Below, one piece after another: positions 32,837 to 41,446 of a stretch of DNA of 64,000 nucleotides (positions within the stretch are counted from its first letter, which is position 1; each line of letters begins with the position of its first letter). The DNA comes from Streptomyces sp. V4I2 (GTDB lineage Bacteria > Actinomycetota > Actinomycetes > Streptomycetales > Streptomycetaceae), in the NCBI RefSeq assembly GCF_030817655.1, contig NZ_JAUSZM010000003.1, forward strand, positions 3,720,001 to 3,784,000, in the 5' to 3' direction. A program made the translations under genes and the position numbers. The notes beneath the pieces are model-generated. The model was given only the letters and a program-made list of their open reading frames with translations. It was not told the origin of the DNA and ran no database searches.

Positions 32837-34356
32837 CCCGCCGCCTCCTGTTCAGCTACCTCACGCTCGCCGCGCTCGTCCTGCTCTGCCTGGAGATACC
32901 GCTCGGCTTCGTGTACTCGCGGGGCGAGCGGGATCGGGTGGTCAACGCGGCGAAGGACGAGGCCGAGTCGGTCGCCGCGTACGCCGCGCTGTCCCTCGCC
33001 GCCGGCCGCGCCGAGCGGGACCTGCCCGCCCGGGTGAGCCACTGCGCCGAGCGCATCGGCGGCAAGGTGGTGGTCGTCGACGACACGGGCGCGCCCCTCG
33101 CCACCTCGCACCCCCTGAGCGCCGACGCGTCCCGCGCGCTGATGTCCCGCCCGGGGATCGCGGCCGCCCTGCACGGCAGCTCCACGGAGGACGTCCGCAC
33201 CTCCACCATCGGCGGAGTGGAGTACCTGTCGGTCGCCGCGCCCGTGGGCCAGGGCGTACGACCTGAGGGTGCGGTATGGCTCACGGTCCCGACCCGGATG
33301 GTGCACGAACGCGTCCACCACGTATGGATGTTGCTCGCCGCGGGCGGACTCGGCGTCCTCACCGCGGTCACCTTCGTCGGCTTCGGCATCGCCCGCTGGA
33401 CGGGCCGCCCCATCCGCGAACTGGAGCGCGCGACCCATGAGTTGGCCGAGGGCGGCCGCGCGGAGCCGGTGACCGTCACCAAGGGCCCGCCCGAAGTCCG
33501 CAGACTCGCCGCCGCGTTCAACCGTACGGCCGCTCGTCTCGCCCATCTCCTCGACTCCCAGCACGCGTTCGCCGGCGAGGCCTCGCACCAGCTCAAGACC
33601 CCGCTCGCCGCCCTGCGCCTGCGCCTTGAGAACCTGGAACCGAATGTCGCCGCCCGCGGCCGGGGCAGCCTCACCGCCGCCGTCACCGAGACCGACCGGC
33701 TCTCCCGCATGGTCGAGGGCCTGCTCGCGATGGCACGGCTGGAGGAACACGCGGCCACCCCCGGCCCGGTCGACGTGGGCGAGGTCTGCGCGGAACGCCA
33801 CCGTACCTGGGCCCCGCTCTTCGACCGGCAGAACGTCTCCCTGGTCCTGTTCGCGGGCAGCGTGGGCCCGGTGCTTGCCCTGCCGGGGTCCGTCGAGCAG
33901 ATCCTGGACAACCTCCTCTCCAACGCCCTGCGGGCCTCCCCGCCCGCCACCACCGTCACCATCGAGCTCCGCCTCCACGTCCCACCCCGCCGCGCCCTGC
34001 GCGACGCCCGCCCCTGCTGGGTCGACCTCCACATCACCGACGAGGGTCCCGGCATGACGGCCGAGCAACGCGCCCGCGCCTTCGACCGCTTCTGGCGCGC
34101 ACCGGGCGCCCCCAAGGGCGGTACGGGCCTCGGCCTCGCCCTCGTCCAGCGGCTCGCCCACGCGAGCGGCGGCGAGGCGAGCCTGCGCGCGGCGGCGACG
34201 GGCGGGGTGGACGCGGTGGTGCGGCTGCCGTCGGCGGAGGCAGCGTCGGGGGTCCAGCGAGGCGGGCGCGAGGTACTGGCGCTGCACGTCGCTGGTCATC
34301 TGCACCGCGCTCCCGCTTCACAGCCCGTGCACAGCGATTCCACCCCGCGCACCTAG
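32833..34356 (+). CDS. Sensor histidine kinase
   Basis: A 507-residue kinase with two membrane helices (about 8-27 and 165-185) enclosing an extracytoplasmic sensor of about 135 residues, then HAMP (GRPIRELERATHELAEGG). The H-box is FAGEASHQLKTPLAALRL with H252. ATP-binding boxes: N (ILDNLLSNALRA), G1 (DEGPGM), F (FDRFWR) and G2 (GGTGLGLALV). All catalytic boxes are intact. Its ATG overlaps the regulator stop (ATGA). The signal is unknown; position suggests a link to the CA/SulP operon or the PhoX-like protein. Confidence 0.92.
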   Translation: MTRRLLFSYLTLAALVLLCLEIPLGFVYSRGERDRVVNAAKDEAESVAAYAALSLAAGRAERDLPARVSHCAERIGGKVVVVDDTGAPLATSHPLSADASRALMSRPGIAAALHGSSTEDVRTSTIGGVEYLSVAAPVGQGVRPEGAVWLTVPTRMVHERVHHVWMLLAAGGLGVLTAVTFVGFGIARWTGRPIRELERATHELAEGGRAEPVTVTKGPPEVRRLAAAFNRTAARLAHLLDSQHAFAGEASHQLKTPLAALRLRLENLEPNVAARGRGSLTAAVTETDRLSRMVEGLLAMARLEEHAATPGPVDVGEVCAERHRTWAPLFDRQNVSLVLFAGSVGPVLALPGSVEQILDNLLSNALRASPPATTVTIELRLHVPPRRALRDARPCWVDLHITDEGPGMTAEQRARAFDRFWRAPGAPKGGTGLGLALVQRLAHASGGEASLRAAATGGVDAVVRLPSAEAASGVQRGGREVLALHVAGHLHRAPASQPVHSDSTPRT

Positions 34357-34424
34357 GGTCCGTGACCGCGCGACCCCGCCGCCGACCGGTGGCGGGCCGG
34401 TCACGACACACCCTTGGAGCAAGC

Positions 34425-35585
34425 GTGGAACGTCGAACCCTCCTGCGCGCGGCCGTCCTCGGCGGGTCCTCCGCCGCCCTCGGCGGAACCCTGTGGCGAG
34501 GCGCCGCCTACGCCGCGCCCGCCCAGCCCGGAGCCGGCCCCTACGGAGCGCTCGGCTCCCCCGACGCCAACGGCATCAGACTCCCCAGCGGCTTCACCAG
34601 CCGGGTCATCGCCCGCTCCGGCCAGACGGTCACCGGAACCTCGTACACCTGGCACAACGCCCCCGACGGCGGCGCCTGTTACGTGGACGGCACCGGCTGG
34701 ATCTACGTCTCCAACTCGGAGATCAACCCGTCGGGCGGTGCGAGCGCGGTGAAGTTCTCGTCGACGGGCACGATCACGGGCGCGTACCGCATCCTGGCCG
34801 GTACCCGCCAGAACTGCGCGGGCGGCAAGACCCCGTGGAACACGTGGCTGTCCTGCGAGGAGGTGTCGCTGGGCTACGTCTACGAGACGGACCCCTGGGG
34901 CGTCCAGTCGGCCACCCGCCGGGACGCGATGGGCCGCTTCAAGCACGAGGCGGCCGCCGCGGACCCGGTGCGCAGGGTGATCTACCTGACCGAGGACGAG
35001 ACGAACGGCCGCTTCTACCGCTTCGTACCGACGACCTGGGGCGACCTCTCCTCCGGCACCCTCCAGGTCATGGTCGCCGGCACCGCCACGTCGGGCTCCT
35101 TCACCTGGGCGAACGTCCCCGACCCGGACGGCTCCCCCACCACGACCCGCACCCAGGTCTCCGGCTCGAAGTCCTTCAACGGCGGCGAGGGCTGCTACTA
35201 CGCCAACGACACGGTCTGGTTCACCACGAAGGGCGACAACCGGGTCTGGCAGCTCAACCTGACGACGAATACGTACGAGTTGGCGTACGACGACTCTCTG
35301 GTCACAGGCGGCACCGCCCCGCTCACGGGCGTCGACAACATCACCGGCACCACCTCGGGCGACCTCTTCGTCGCGGAGGACGGCGGCAACATGGAGATCT
35401 GCGTCATCACACCGGCCGACGTGATCGCCCCGTTCCTCCGCATCGACGGCCAGTCGGGCTCGGAGATAACGGGCCCGGCGTTCTCCCCCGACGGCACACG
35501 GCTGTACTTCTCCAGCCAGCGGGGGACGAGCGGGAGTTCGTCGGGCGGGATCACGTACGAGGTGAAGGGCCCGTTCCGGGCCTAG
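34425..35585 (+). CDS. Tat-exported PhoX/DUF839-family protein
   Basis: A 386-residue protein. The N-terminus ERRTLLRAAVLGGSSAALGG is a twin-arginine signal, cleaved around AAYA-AP. The mature part is a beta-propeller of PhoX/DUF839 type: NAPDGGACYVDGTGWIYVSN, WNTWLSCEEV, RVIYLTEDETNGRFYRFVP, LFVAEDGGNMEICV. PhoX members are Ca/Fe-dependent phosphatases; in these shorter relatives the activity is unproven. The start is GTG at 34425 with GGAG at 5 nt. It follows the kinase by 68 bp and may share its regulation. Confidence 0.82.
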   Translation: MERRTLLRAAVLGGSSAALGGTLWRGAAYAAPAQPGAGPYGALGSPDANGIRLPSGFTSRVIARSGQTVTGTSYTWHNAPDGGACYVDGTGWIYVSNSEINPSGGASAVKFSSTGTITGAYRILAGTRQNCAGGKTPWNTWLSCEEVSLGYVYETDPWGVQSATRRDAMGRFKHEAAAADPVRRVIYLTEDETNGRFYRFVPTTWGDLSSGTLQVMVAGTATSGSFTWANVPDPDGSPTTTRTQVSGSKSFNGGEGCYYANDTVWFTTKGDNRVWQLNLTTNTYELAYDDSLVTGGTAPLTGVDNITGTTSGDLFVAEDGGNMEICVITPADVIAPFLRIDGQSGSEITGPAFSPDGTRLYFSSQRGTSGSSSGGITYEVKGPFRA

Positions 35586-35844
35586 CGCGCCGAGTCGCCG
35601 GGCACCCAGGAGGTGCGCCCGGCGGCCAGGGCCGGCGGTACATATGCGGAGAGCTACCGTCCGGTCACGTCACGTTCGCATCACGGGCCCTCCATATCTC
35701 CACCACACCAGTGGCCCCTCACTAGGTTCGTCACCTCATATCCGGCCGATCGCACCTTCTGGATCACAAGCGCTCAGACAAGCGGATATCGCCATGAACC
35801 CGAACGTGAACGTGAACGTGAAACTGAACCCGGAAGGACCCTCC

Positions 35845-36288
35845 GTGAACCTGTTCCGCAAGCCCGGCGCCATCGCCGTCGCCGCGCTGGCACTGGCCGC
35901 CCTCCCCTCCACCGCCGCGGCTCACGACGGCACTCACCCGTTCAAGAACTGCAGCGAGGCGTACGCCAACGGGCACTCCGACATCCCCGAGGACGACGAG
36001 CACTACGGTTCCCACCTGGACCGCGACGGGGACGGCATCGGCTGCGACCAGCCCCCCGCCGACTTCGTCCCCGCCGAGGACGAGGGAGCCGACGAGGGCG
36101 CGGCCGCTCCGGCCGAGGACACGTCCACCGATGCCGCGGCACAGGACCCGGACCTGGCCGAGACCGGAGGCGACGACAGCACCGCGTACCTCGCGGCCGG
36201 CGGCGCGACGGTTCTGCTCGCAGGCGGCGGCCTGCTCCTGGCCGCCCGCAGGCGCCGCGCCACCCCGCCCGGTCCGATCACAAAATGA
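35845..36288 (+). CDS. Excalibur-domain surface protein with LAETG sorting signal
   Basis: A 147-residue protein with signal peptide (residues 1-26, ending STAAA), then an excalibur Ca-binding domain (FKNCSEAYANG ... HLDRDGDGIGCD), an acidic Ala/Glu linker, LAETG, a membrane helix and an RRRR tail. LAXTG is the motif of class E sortases, so covalent peptidoglycan anchoring is expected. GTG 35845 has GGAAGGA at 6 nt and gives a clean signal peptide. The ATG at 35794 would add 17 residues of Asn/Val repeat (NPNVNVNVKLNP) and is less likely. Confidence 0.82.
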   Translation: MNLFRKPGAIAVAALALAALPSTAAAHDGTHPFKNCSEAYANGHSDIPEDDEHYGSHLDRDGDGIGCDQPPADFVPAEDEGADEGAAAPAEDTSTDAAAQDPDLAETGGDDSTAYLAAGGATVLLAGGGLLLAARRRRATPPGPITK

Positions 36289-36358
36289 ACACGTAACCCA
36301 CACAACCGGGAGCCCAGCAATACGGTCATCTCCTCACGTAGCACCTATGGGGGACGAC

Positions 36359-36832
36359 ATGAGCAGCCCGTACAACCACCCGACCCACCCGACCCACCCG
36401 ATGCCGCCGACCCCTTCCGGCCCCGCTCCCAAGTGGGCCCGGAAGCGGTACGTACTGCCCGCCCTCGCCCTGGCCCTCTTCATCGGCGTAGGCATAGGCA
36501 GCGGCGACACCACGAAGACGACCGACGCCAAGCCCGCCGCCAAACCGCAGCCGACGGTCACCGTGACGACAACGGCCACCGCGCCCGAGCCGGAGCCGGA
36601 GCCGGCGCGCACCATCACGGCCACGGAAACGGTGAAGGTCAAAGTCACCAGAACGGTCACAGCGCAGCCGGCGGCAGGCAGCGACGACGGTTCTTCCGAG
36701 GCGGACACGGACGTCTACTACGAGAACTGCACCGCGGTCCGAGCCGCCGGCGCCGCCCCCATCCGCCGCGGCGAACCCGGCTACGCCTCCCACCTCGACC
36801 GCGACAACGACGGCGTGGCCTGCGACACGTGA
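36359..36832 (+). CDS. Excalibur-domain membrane-anchored protein
   Basis: A 157-residue protein. A Pro/His-rich cytoplasmic N-terminus (HPTHPTHPMPPTPSG) precedes one membrane helix (about 31-47), a Thr/Val/Glu-Pro-rich linker, and a C-terminal excalibur domain (VYYENCTAVRAAGAAP ... HLDRDNDGVACD). A type II signal-anchor arrangement, unlike the sortase-anchored neighbour. ATG 36359 has GGGGGA at 5 nt; ATG 36347 is an alternative. The two excalibur genes are likely paralogues of the calcium-binding motif only. Confidence 0.8.
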   Translation: MSSPYNHPTHPTHPMPPTPSGPAPKWARKRYVLPALALALFIGVGIGSGDTTKTTDAKPAAKPQPTVTVTTTATAPEPEPEPARTITATETVKVKVTRTVTAQPAAGSDDGSSEADTDVYYENCTAVRAAGAAPIRRGEPGYASHLDRDNDGVACDT

Positions 36833-36843
36833 GCCGTCAATAG

Positions 36844-36984
36844 GCAGGCGTCGAGGAGACCAGGGAAGCGGATGTCGGTGCCCGCCGGATGCTCGAGAAG
36901 TACCGCGTCCAGCTCTGGGCCCAGCAGCTCGGCACCGCGCAGACGGTCGGCGATGCCCGCATCCGCGAGATGCTGAGTCCGTAG
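36844..36984 (+). pseudogene. hrpA-type helicase, extreme C-terminal relic
   Basis: One open stretch ending at TAG encodes ADVGARRMLEKYRVQLWAQQ then LGTAQTVGDARIREMLSP. This is the family-typical tail of HrpA-like DEAH RNA helicases (RVSLFAQxLGTxxPVSxxRI, from memory). No other part of the gene is present; it starts right after the preceding gene's stop. Confidence 0.65.
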
Positions 36985-36990
36985 CCGGCC

Positions 36991-37719
36991 CTACTCAGCG
37001 TCCTGTGCCTCTATCAGGTCGAGGTCGCGGACGCAGAAGCCGTGGTGCTCGAAGGTCTCGTTGAGCACCGTGCCGAGGCACTGCCGCACCGAGCGGCCCC
37101 GGGCGTACGGCGGCCAGACATCGTCGTCGGGCACCGGCGCTCGCGCTGCGAGCCGCACAGCGGTGACCTCGTCGAGCCAGGCCTCGAGCTCGGCGGCCTG
37201 TGCGTCACGCACGCTCACGATCTCGTCGAGGGCCGGATCGAGCGAGAGGTCAAGCCCGTGCGCTCCACGGTAGGGCTCGACGGTCGTCCCGATGCCCATC
37301 GGCGTGAACAGCTCCGTCGAGCCCAGGCAGCAGCGGCGGAACCACGAGTCGTGGACGAAGACCAGGTGGCGCATCGTCTGCACCGCCGACCACTCGTCGT
37401 TCACGCTGCGGCGCTCGATGCCGGGCGTACGGCGGATTCGCTCGATCGTGGCGGTCCAGCCGGCATGGAGCTGACGCGATGCCTCGCGCAGATCGGCAGG
37501 GTCCTCGGAGCGGATCAGCACCCGCACCGGATGACGCCGGTCGAGCTCTGCCTCGACGTACTCGGTGACCTCGACACCGTTCACCACGAGGTTGGTGATG
37601 AGCCCGTCGATCACGGCATCCTGCATGACGACGCCGATCAGGCGTGCCCCGGTCAGGTCGCACTCGCGGAACTCCGCACCGTGCAGATCCTCGTCGGCAT
37701 ACCGCGTCATGCTCCGCAT
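36991..37719 (-). CDS. DinB-family protein with N-terminal pentapeptide-like segment
   Basis: A 242-residue protein. Residues 1-45 resemble a short pentapeptide-repeat strip (DLHGAEFRECDLTGARLIGV). The DinB-like four-helix bundle follows with metal-ligand candidates MRHLVFVHDSWF, and a C-terminal LNETFEHHGFCVRDLD with His pair. Often thiol-dependent transferases or hydrolases, function unknown here. ATG 37719 has GAAGG at 7 nt; it overlaps the previous gene by 13 bp, so the two DinB genes form an operon. Confidence 0.75.
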   Translation of the reverse strand: MRSMTRYADEDLHGAEFRECDLTGARLIGVVMQDAVIDGLITNLVVNGVEVTEYVEAELDRRHPVRVLIRSEDPADLREASRQLHAGWTATIERIRRTPGIERRSVNDEWSAVQTMRHLVFVHDSWFRRCCLGSTELFTPMGIGTTVEPYRGAHGLDLSLDPALDEIVSVRDAQAAELEAWLDEVTAVRLAARAPVPDDDVWPPYARGRSVRQCLGTVLNETFEHHGFCVRDLDLIEAQDAE

Positions 37720-38306
37720 ACTAAAGCCTTCATTGGTGCGGCCGACCTGGCAGCCTGCTCGATCTTCGCGCAGTGGGCTGCACGGGCTTCCTCGTCGATC
37801 TGCTTCTCGTTTTCGGCACGTACCCCGGTCCGGCCGTCGAGGCCCTCGCGCAGGATATCGGCGTGCCCGGCATGCCGGATGGACTCGCCGAGGACATGGA
37901 CCATGATGGCGAACAGGTTCGTGTTGGGATAAGGCTCCGGCCACCACGGCACGTGGCCGGGGGCGTCGAGGGGAAGCTCGTTGATCGTCGCGTCCGAGTG
38001 TTCCCACGTGCGCCGGTAGAACCCGATGATCTGATCGCGGGTCTCGTCCTGGGTCGCCCACATATCGCTGCCGTTGTGGTCCTGCCACCGGGGCAGCGGT
38101 TCCGGGGATGGGCGGTCGAAGACCTCGCCGAAGTACCTGGCCTCGACGGTGGCCACGTGTTTGACCAGGCCGAGGAGGTTGGTCCCGGTCGCTGTCAAAG
38201 GTCGGCGGGCGTCGTATTCGGACAAGCCGTCGAGTTTCCAGAGCAGCGCCTTGCGGTCCCGCCGCAGTCTCCCGTGCAGGTTGTCTTTCGCGAATTCATC
38301 GATCAT
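37707..38306 (-). CDS. DinB-family (DUF664) protein
   Basis: A 199-residue protein with the DUF664 layout: RKALLWKLDGLSEYDARRPL, then LLGLVKHVATVEARYFGEVF (first His ligand), and FAIMVHVLGESIRHAGHADILREGLDG (second and third His). All three metal His are present. Likely a metal-dependent thiol transferase, mycothiol-linked in actinobacteria by family analogy. ATG 38306 starts at the conserved position (IDEFAKDNLHG); ATG 38324 is an alternative. Tandem with the second DinB gene. Confidence 0.8.
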   Translation of the reverse strand: MIDEFAKDNLHGRLRRDRKALLWKLDGLSEYDARRPLTATGTNLLGLVKHVATVEARYFGEVFDRPSPEPLPRWQDHNGSDMWATQDETRDQIIGFYRRTWEHSDATINELPLDAPGHVPWWPEPYPNTNLFAIMVHVLGESIRHAGHADILREGLDGRTGVRAENEKQIDEEARAAHCAKIEQAARSAAPMKALVCGA

Positions 38307-38369
38307 GCGGCATGAGCCTGCCATGGGCTGCTCGTGGTCTCAAGATCCCGTACGTCGTCCGCAACGACT

Positions 38370-38560
38370 GGCAGAGACCAACGCCAGCAAACGCCATGTG
38401 CCCTGCTCAGCCGCGTAGCTTGACAGTCTCCGCAGATGATGCGGGAGAGGGCGGCACCCCCGCACAGGGTGCCGCCCTCTCTTCGTGATCCGGAACCGCC
38501 GCCCATCGGTGAGGGTCGGTCGGGGACGGTCGGCGGTTCCGGCGTTCAGCGGGCCAAGGC
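38370..38560. repeat. Left copy of ppdK downstream region
   Basis: Nearly identical to 42660-42840 from the CCGCAGATGATGCGG hairpin through the terminator to CGGTCGGGGACGGTCGGCGG (about 115 bp), with weaker similarity extending about 50 bp to the left. Same orientation as the right copy. Confidence 0.85.
38445..38481. terminator. Perfect 15-bp-stem terminator (left copy)
   Basis: GAGAGGGCGGCACCC pairs perfectly with GGGTGCCGCCCTCTC around a 7-nt loop. Identical to the ppdK terminator at 42730-42766. A TTGACA box lies at 38420-38425. Confidence 0.85.
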
Positions 38561-38903
38561 CTCGGCCGGCCAAGGCCCACAGGGAACGAGCCAGCGCCCG
38601 TAAGGCATGAGGAAGTACTCCACCACCGGGGACGGGACGACCGGTACCTCGCCCAGGTAGACCTTGCCCGACGACCCGTCGATGGAGATCAGGTCGCCCT
38701 CCTCCACGTGCCCACCCGGCACCGTCATCCGACGCCGCTTGGTGAACTTGGCGCCGGAGCGGACCGAGACGAGCAGCGGGTCGTCGGGCTGGCCGAGCTT
38801 CTTGCCCATGCGCTGCTCCAGCGCGTCGAGGTGCGCACTCATCTCACCACGCAGTGCCGCCGGCTCCTCGCCGCTGTCGAGGTAGACCTTGCAGGCCTCG
38901 GTA
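38546..38903 (-). pseudogene. ppdK relic with two large internal deletions
   Basis: Joins an early ppdK piece (TEACKVYLDSGEEPAALR to LVSVRSGAKF) directly to a middle piece (KRRRMTVPGGHV, EEGDLISIDGSSGKVYLGEV, VVEYF), then to sequence resembling the ppdK 3' flank and its terminator. DNA identity to the intact gene is very high, with a 3-bp deletion in the VVEEGD region. Roughly 365 codons between the first two pieces and about 335 at the end are missing. Non-functional. Confidence 0.88.
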
Positions 38904-39240
38904 GTGCTGGAGCCTGAGCCGTTGGGTGTGGTGCATCGGCAACTGCTCGACCTCTTGGGGCGGTACAAACCGGAGTTCGGTGGACTCGTCGGAGATCTCC
39001 AGCTGGCCGCCGGTGATGCGGGCGGTGAAGCAGACGTTGATTGGCGGCGCACCTCGCCGTTGGTGTAGGCGATGATGTGTTTCGGGTCGGTGTAGGTGCA
39101 GACCAGGCCGGTGATCTCGACGTCGGGGCCGGTCTTTTCCTTGACCTCGCGGACGGCCGTGCCGGGCAGACGGAGGCGGCGACGACCATGCTGTTCGGCT
39201 TGGGCGCGCTGAGGTCGTCGTAGTACTCAGTGCGGGCCAC
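38903..39240 (-). pseudogene. Nudix hydrolase, Nudix box deleted and frameshifted
   Basis: Starts GTG with ARTEYYDDLSAPKPNSMVVAAS. Another frame then gives LPGTAVREVKEKTGPDVEITG, YTDPKHIIAYTNGEVRRQ, a one-base loss, and NVCFTARITGGQLEISDEST, VEQLPMHHTQRLRLQHY. The region that should carry the first half of the Nudix box is missing. Its 3' end is fused to the ppdK relic. Confidence 0.78.
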
Positions 39241-39242
39241 GG

Positions 39243-39315
39243 TCAGCCTTCCTCTCGTACGGGGGTTGCCGTCGTCCACACGGCGTCGAAGCTCTCGGCG
39301 TAGGTGTCGAACATG
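39243..39315 (-). pseudogene. Xre/DUF5919-type regulator, C-terminal scrap
   Basis: GGMFDTYAESFDAVWTTATP plus a VREEG end matches the usual C-terminus of regulators found directly upstream of such Nudix genes (recalled pattern FDTYxxSFExVWxxATP). Only about 24 codons remain, directly before the Nudix relic as expected for an operon. Confidence 0.5.
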
Positions 39316-39318
39316 CCG

Positions 39319-39423
39319 CCGTCGGAGATGGCGGCGACGGCACTGCGCCTGCTGATACGGATGATGGACGGCGACCGACCGGAGAGCACGCGGACGGAGC
39401 TGTCGACGCGGCTGGTGGAAGGG
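39319..39423 (+). pseudogene. LacI-family regulator, C-terminal scrap
   Basis: The plus strand encodes EMAATALRLLIRMMDGDRPE then STRTELSTRLVEG, the typical final helix-strand of LacI regulators (xxAAxLLLxxIxGxxP, LPTxLVVR). The frame departs from the family after TRLV. No other part of the gene is nearby. Confidence 0.55.
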
Positions 39424-39521
39424 CGAGCAGGGCGGCGCCGGGCGCGTGACGGTGGGCTCAGGTGGAGGGGAATCCGGAAACCGGTACCACCCGCGGCGGG
39501 CCCGTACGACAGGATGTGCAC

Positions 39522-40079
39522 ATGACACGAAACGCGCGTGCTCTACTCACTCTGTCACTGCTGCCGGTCCTTCTGACGGGATGCGGCGCGGACAAGGAGA
39601 GCGGCACGGGAGGGGCGGCCGCCGACAGCGCCGAGCTTGCGGCCGCCGCCGAGGACTGGGGTGTCGAGCCGGAACTCGTCTATGTCACCGAGGTCTCCGG
39701 CTTCACCGTGTTCCAGGCGTCGATCGGCGCGTACGGGGACGGTGAGTTCGCCGCCGCGTACCGGTCCGACAAGGGTTCCACGCGGATCGGCCTCTTCGCG
39801 GACCACAGCACGCTGACGGCCGAGAACTGCGCCGAGCAGCCGCTGGGAGCCGACGCGCTCAAGCCGGTCGCCTGCGAGCAGGACGGCGACGCCTGGTACC
39901 GCACGGCGGGCGGGGTCCACGAGTACGCGGTGCCCCGCGACGGTGTGGTGGTACGGCTCATCGCCGACAAGGAGAAGGTCGACCGCACGGTCCTGCGCGA
40001 GGCGGCCGAGGCGGTCCATCGCCCGTCCGACACCGAACTGGCCGCACTGCGACCGGCCGGGGACAGCTCGGACACCTGA
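39522..40079 (+). CDS. Lipoprotein, unknown function
   Basis: A 185-residue lipoprotein: signal LLTLSLLPVLLTGCG with lipobox LTGC. The mature domain has TEVSGFTVFQASIGAYGDG, two Cys (ENCAEQ, VACEQD) and a closing helix (VDRTVLREAAEAVHRPS). AGGA precedes the ATG by 7 nt. Intact codon usage suggests a functional gene surrounded by relics. No domain recognised. Confidence 0.7.
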   Translation: MTRNARALLTLSLLPVLLTGCGADKESGTGGAAADSAELAAAAEDWGVEPELVYVTEVSGFTVFQASIGAYGDGEFAAAYRSDKGSTRIGLFADHSTLTAENCAEQPLGADALKPVACEQDGDAWYRTAGGVHEYAVPRDGVVVRLIADKEKVDRTVLREAAEAVHRPSDTELAALRPAGDSSDT

Positions 40080-40108
40080 GAGAAGGCGCCGACGGCTCCG
40101 CACGTTCT

Positions 40109-40872
40109 TCATGCTTGAGCGGCTTGACGCCGGTAGTGGCTGGTCTGGGATCGGGCCTGGTGGCGGCGTCGCCAGACGGACCAGCGAAGTCGGTGGACAG
40201 GGTCAAAGACGGTCCGGTTGACGAGCGTGATGAACAGTCGTTGGATCTCGTCACAAGTGAGCGGTATCAGCTCGTCGGGCGAGGGATGACCCTCGTGTTC
40301 GTTCGCGCGGAGGACAGCGAGGAAGGCATGCGCGAGCATGGCCAGGGTGACCCAGCGGGACCAGGACGGGTAGCGGCGGACCTGGTGCTCGTCCAGGGCG
40401 CCCAGGCCCTTGCCGGACTGGAAAGACTCCTCGACCCGCCACCTTGATCCAGCGACGCGCACCAGGGTGGTCAGCGGTACTGCGGCAGGCGAGTAGCAGC
40501 GGTAGTAGGCACGTTCGCCGGTGCTGCGGTTGCGGCGGATCAGCAGTTGCCGGCTCCCGGGCCGGGGATCGGTGAGGTCGATGACGGCCCAGTCGTAGAA
40601 GCGGTGGCCCTTGGCTCCGGCCCCTGCGGACAGCTTCTGCCTGCCCTCTTGGGCACCTACCTGGCCAACATGTCGGCGCGAAACCTCCCGCCGAGTACCA
40701 ACTTCCGGGCCCGGCGTCGGGATTCGACCCGTGTGAAGCGTCCCGCTATCCGGCTCATCAGGCCCTCGAACGCCTCCTGCCAGCAGGCAGGGTCTACGCT
40801 GTGACCTGCGGCCACCGCATGATCGTTTGTCTTCACACACCGATGATCAACGGTGGCCGCACCCGTCTCCAC
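40109..40872 (-). pseudogene. IS701-family transposase with internal deletion
   Basis: The N-terminus (WQEAFEGLMSRIAGRFTRVE from the frame starting at 40872) and the C-terminus (KGHRFYDWAVIDL, RWRVEESFQSGKGLGALDEH, LAMLAHAFLAVLRANE) lie in different frames, with most of the catalytic core missing between about 40650 and 40660. The C-terminal RVEESFQSGKGLGALD carries the family's last acidic motif. Decayed element; ends not mapped. Confidence 0.8.
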
Positions 40873-40924
40873 ACCGCGTCAGGTCGCGCAGCGTCTGCCT
40901 GCCGTCCTGTGTATCGGAGGGCTT

Positions 40925-41329
40925 GTGCAACGTGGCGAAGTCTGGTGGGTCCAGTTCGACGAGCGGAGGTTGGTCGTACTGCTGTCAGGAGACGACGCGT
41001 CCGGGTTCCAGGTGATGCAGGTCGTCGCTCCGGCGGGCCTCGACATCAGCGGTCTGGGCATCGAAGTGACGGTCGGCGCCGGTGAAGGGCTGCCGCTCGA
41101 AGGCGTGCTGCGGCTCGCGTTCCCGCGTCCAGGCTTCACCCCGTGCACGTGGCTGACCACCGTGTCCCGGGACGACCTGATAGAGCGGGCGGCCGTCCTG
41201 TCCTCCAGGAAGCTCAGCGAGATCGACGATGCCCTCCGACTCGCTGAACAAGCACAGGAGCGGACCCCGGCAACGACCGCGAAGCTCAGCGAGATAAGGG
41301 ACGCCCTCCGTCGCGGTGAACTCGGGTAG
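40925..41329 (+). CDS. PemK/MazF-like toxin
   Basis: A 134-residue protein. The PemK/MazF start QRGEVWWVQFDERRLVVLL (residues 2-20) is followed by VMQVVAPAGLDISG, EGVLRLAFPRPGFTP and TWLTTVSRDDL, covering the barrel. A helical tail contains KLSEIDDALRLAE and again KLSEIRDALRRGE, an in-frame duplication 24 codons apart. MazF enzymes cleave mRNA. No antitoxin gene is visible on either side: upstream is the IS701 relic and downstream a 117-bp gap. GTG 40925 has GGAGG at 4 nt. Confidence 0.68.
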   Translation: MQRGEVWWVQFDERRLVVLLSGDDASGFQVMQVVAPAGLDISGLGIEVTVGAGEGLPLEGVLRLAFPRPGFTPCTWLTTVSRDDLIERAAVLSSRKLSEIDDALRLAEQAQERTPATTAKLSEIRDALRRGELG

Positions 41330-41446
41330 ACGGAGAAGGAGCCGACGCCCGCGACGGCATGGGCGATCTCGGGCGAGATGATCCACGCTGAACACCTGCC
41401 GCCTCGACGGCCCTCACCATCGAGATCACGATCTACGGCTGGAGTA

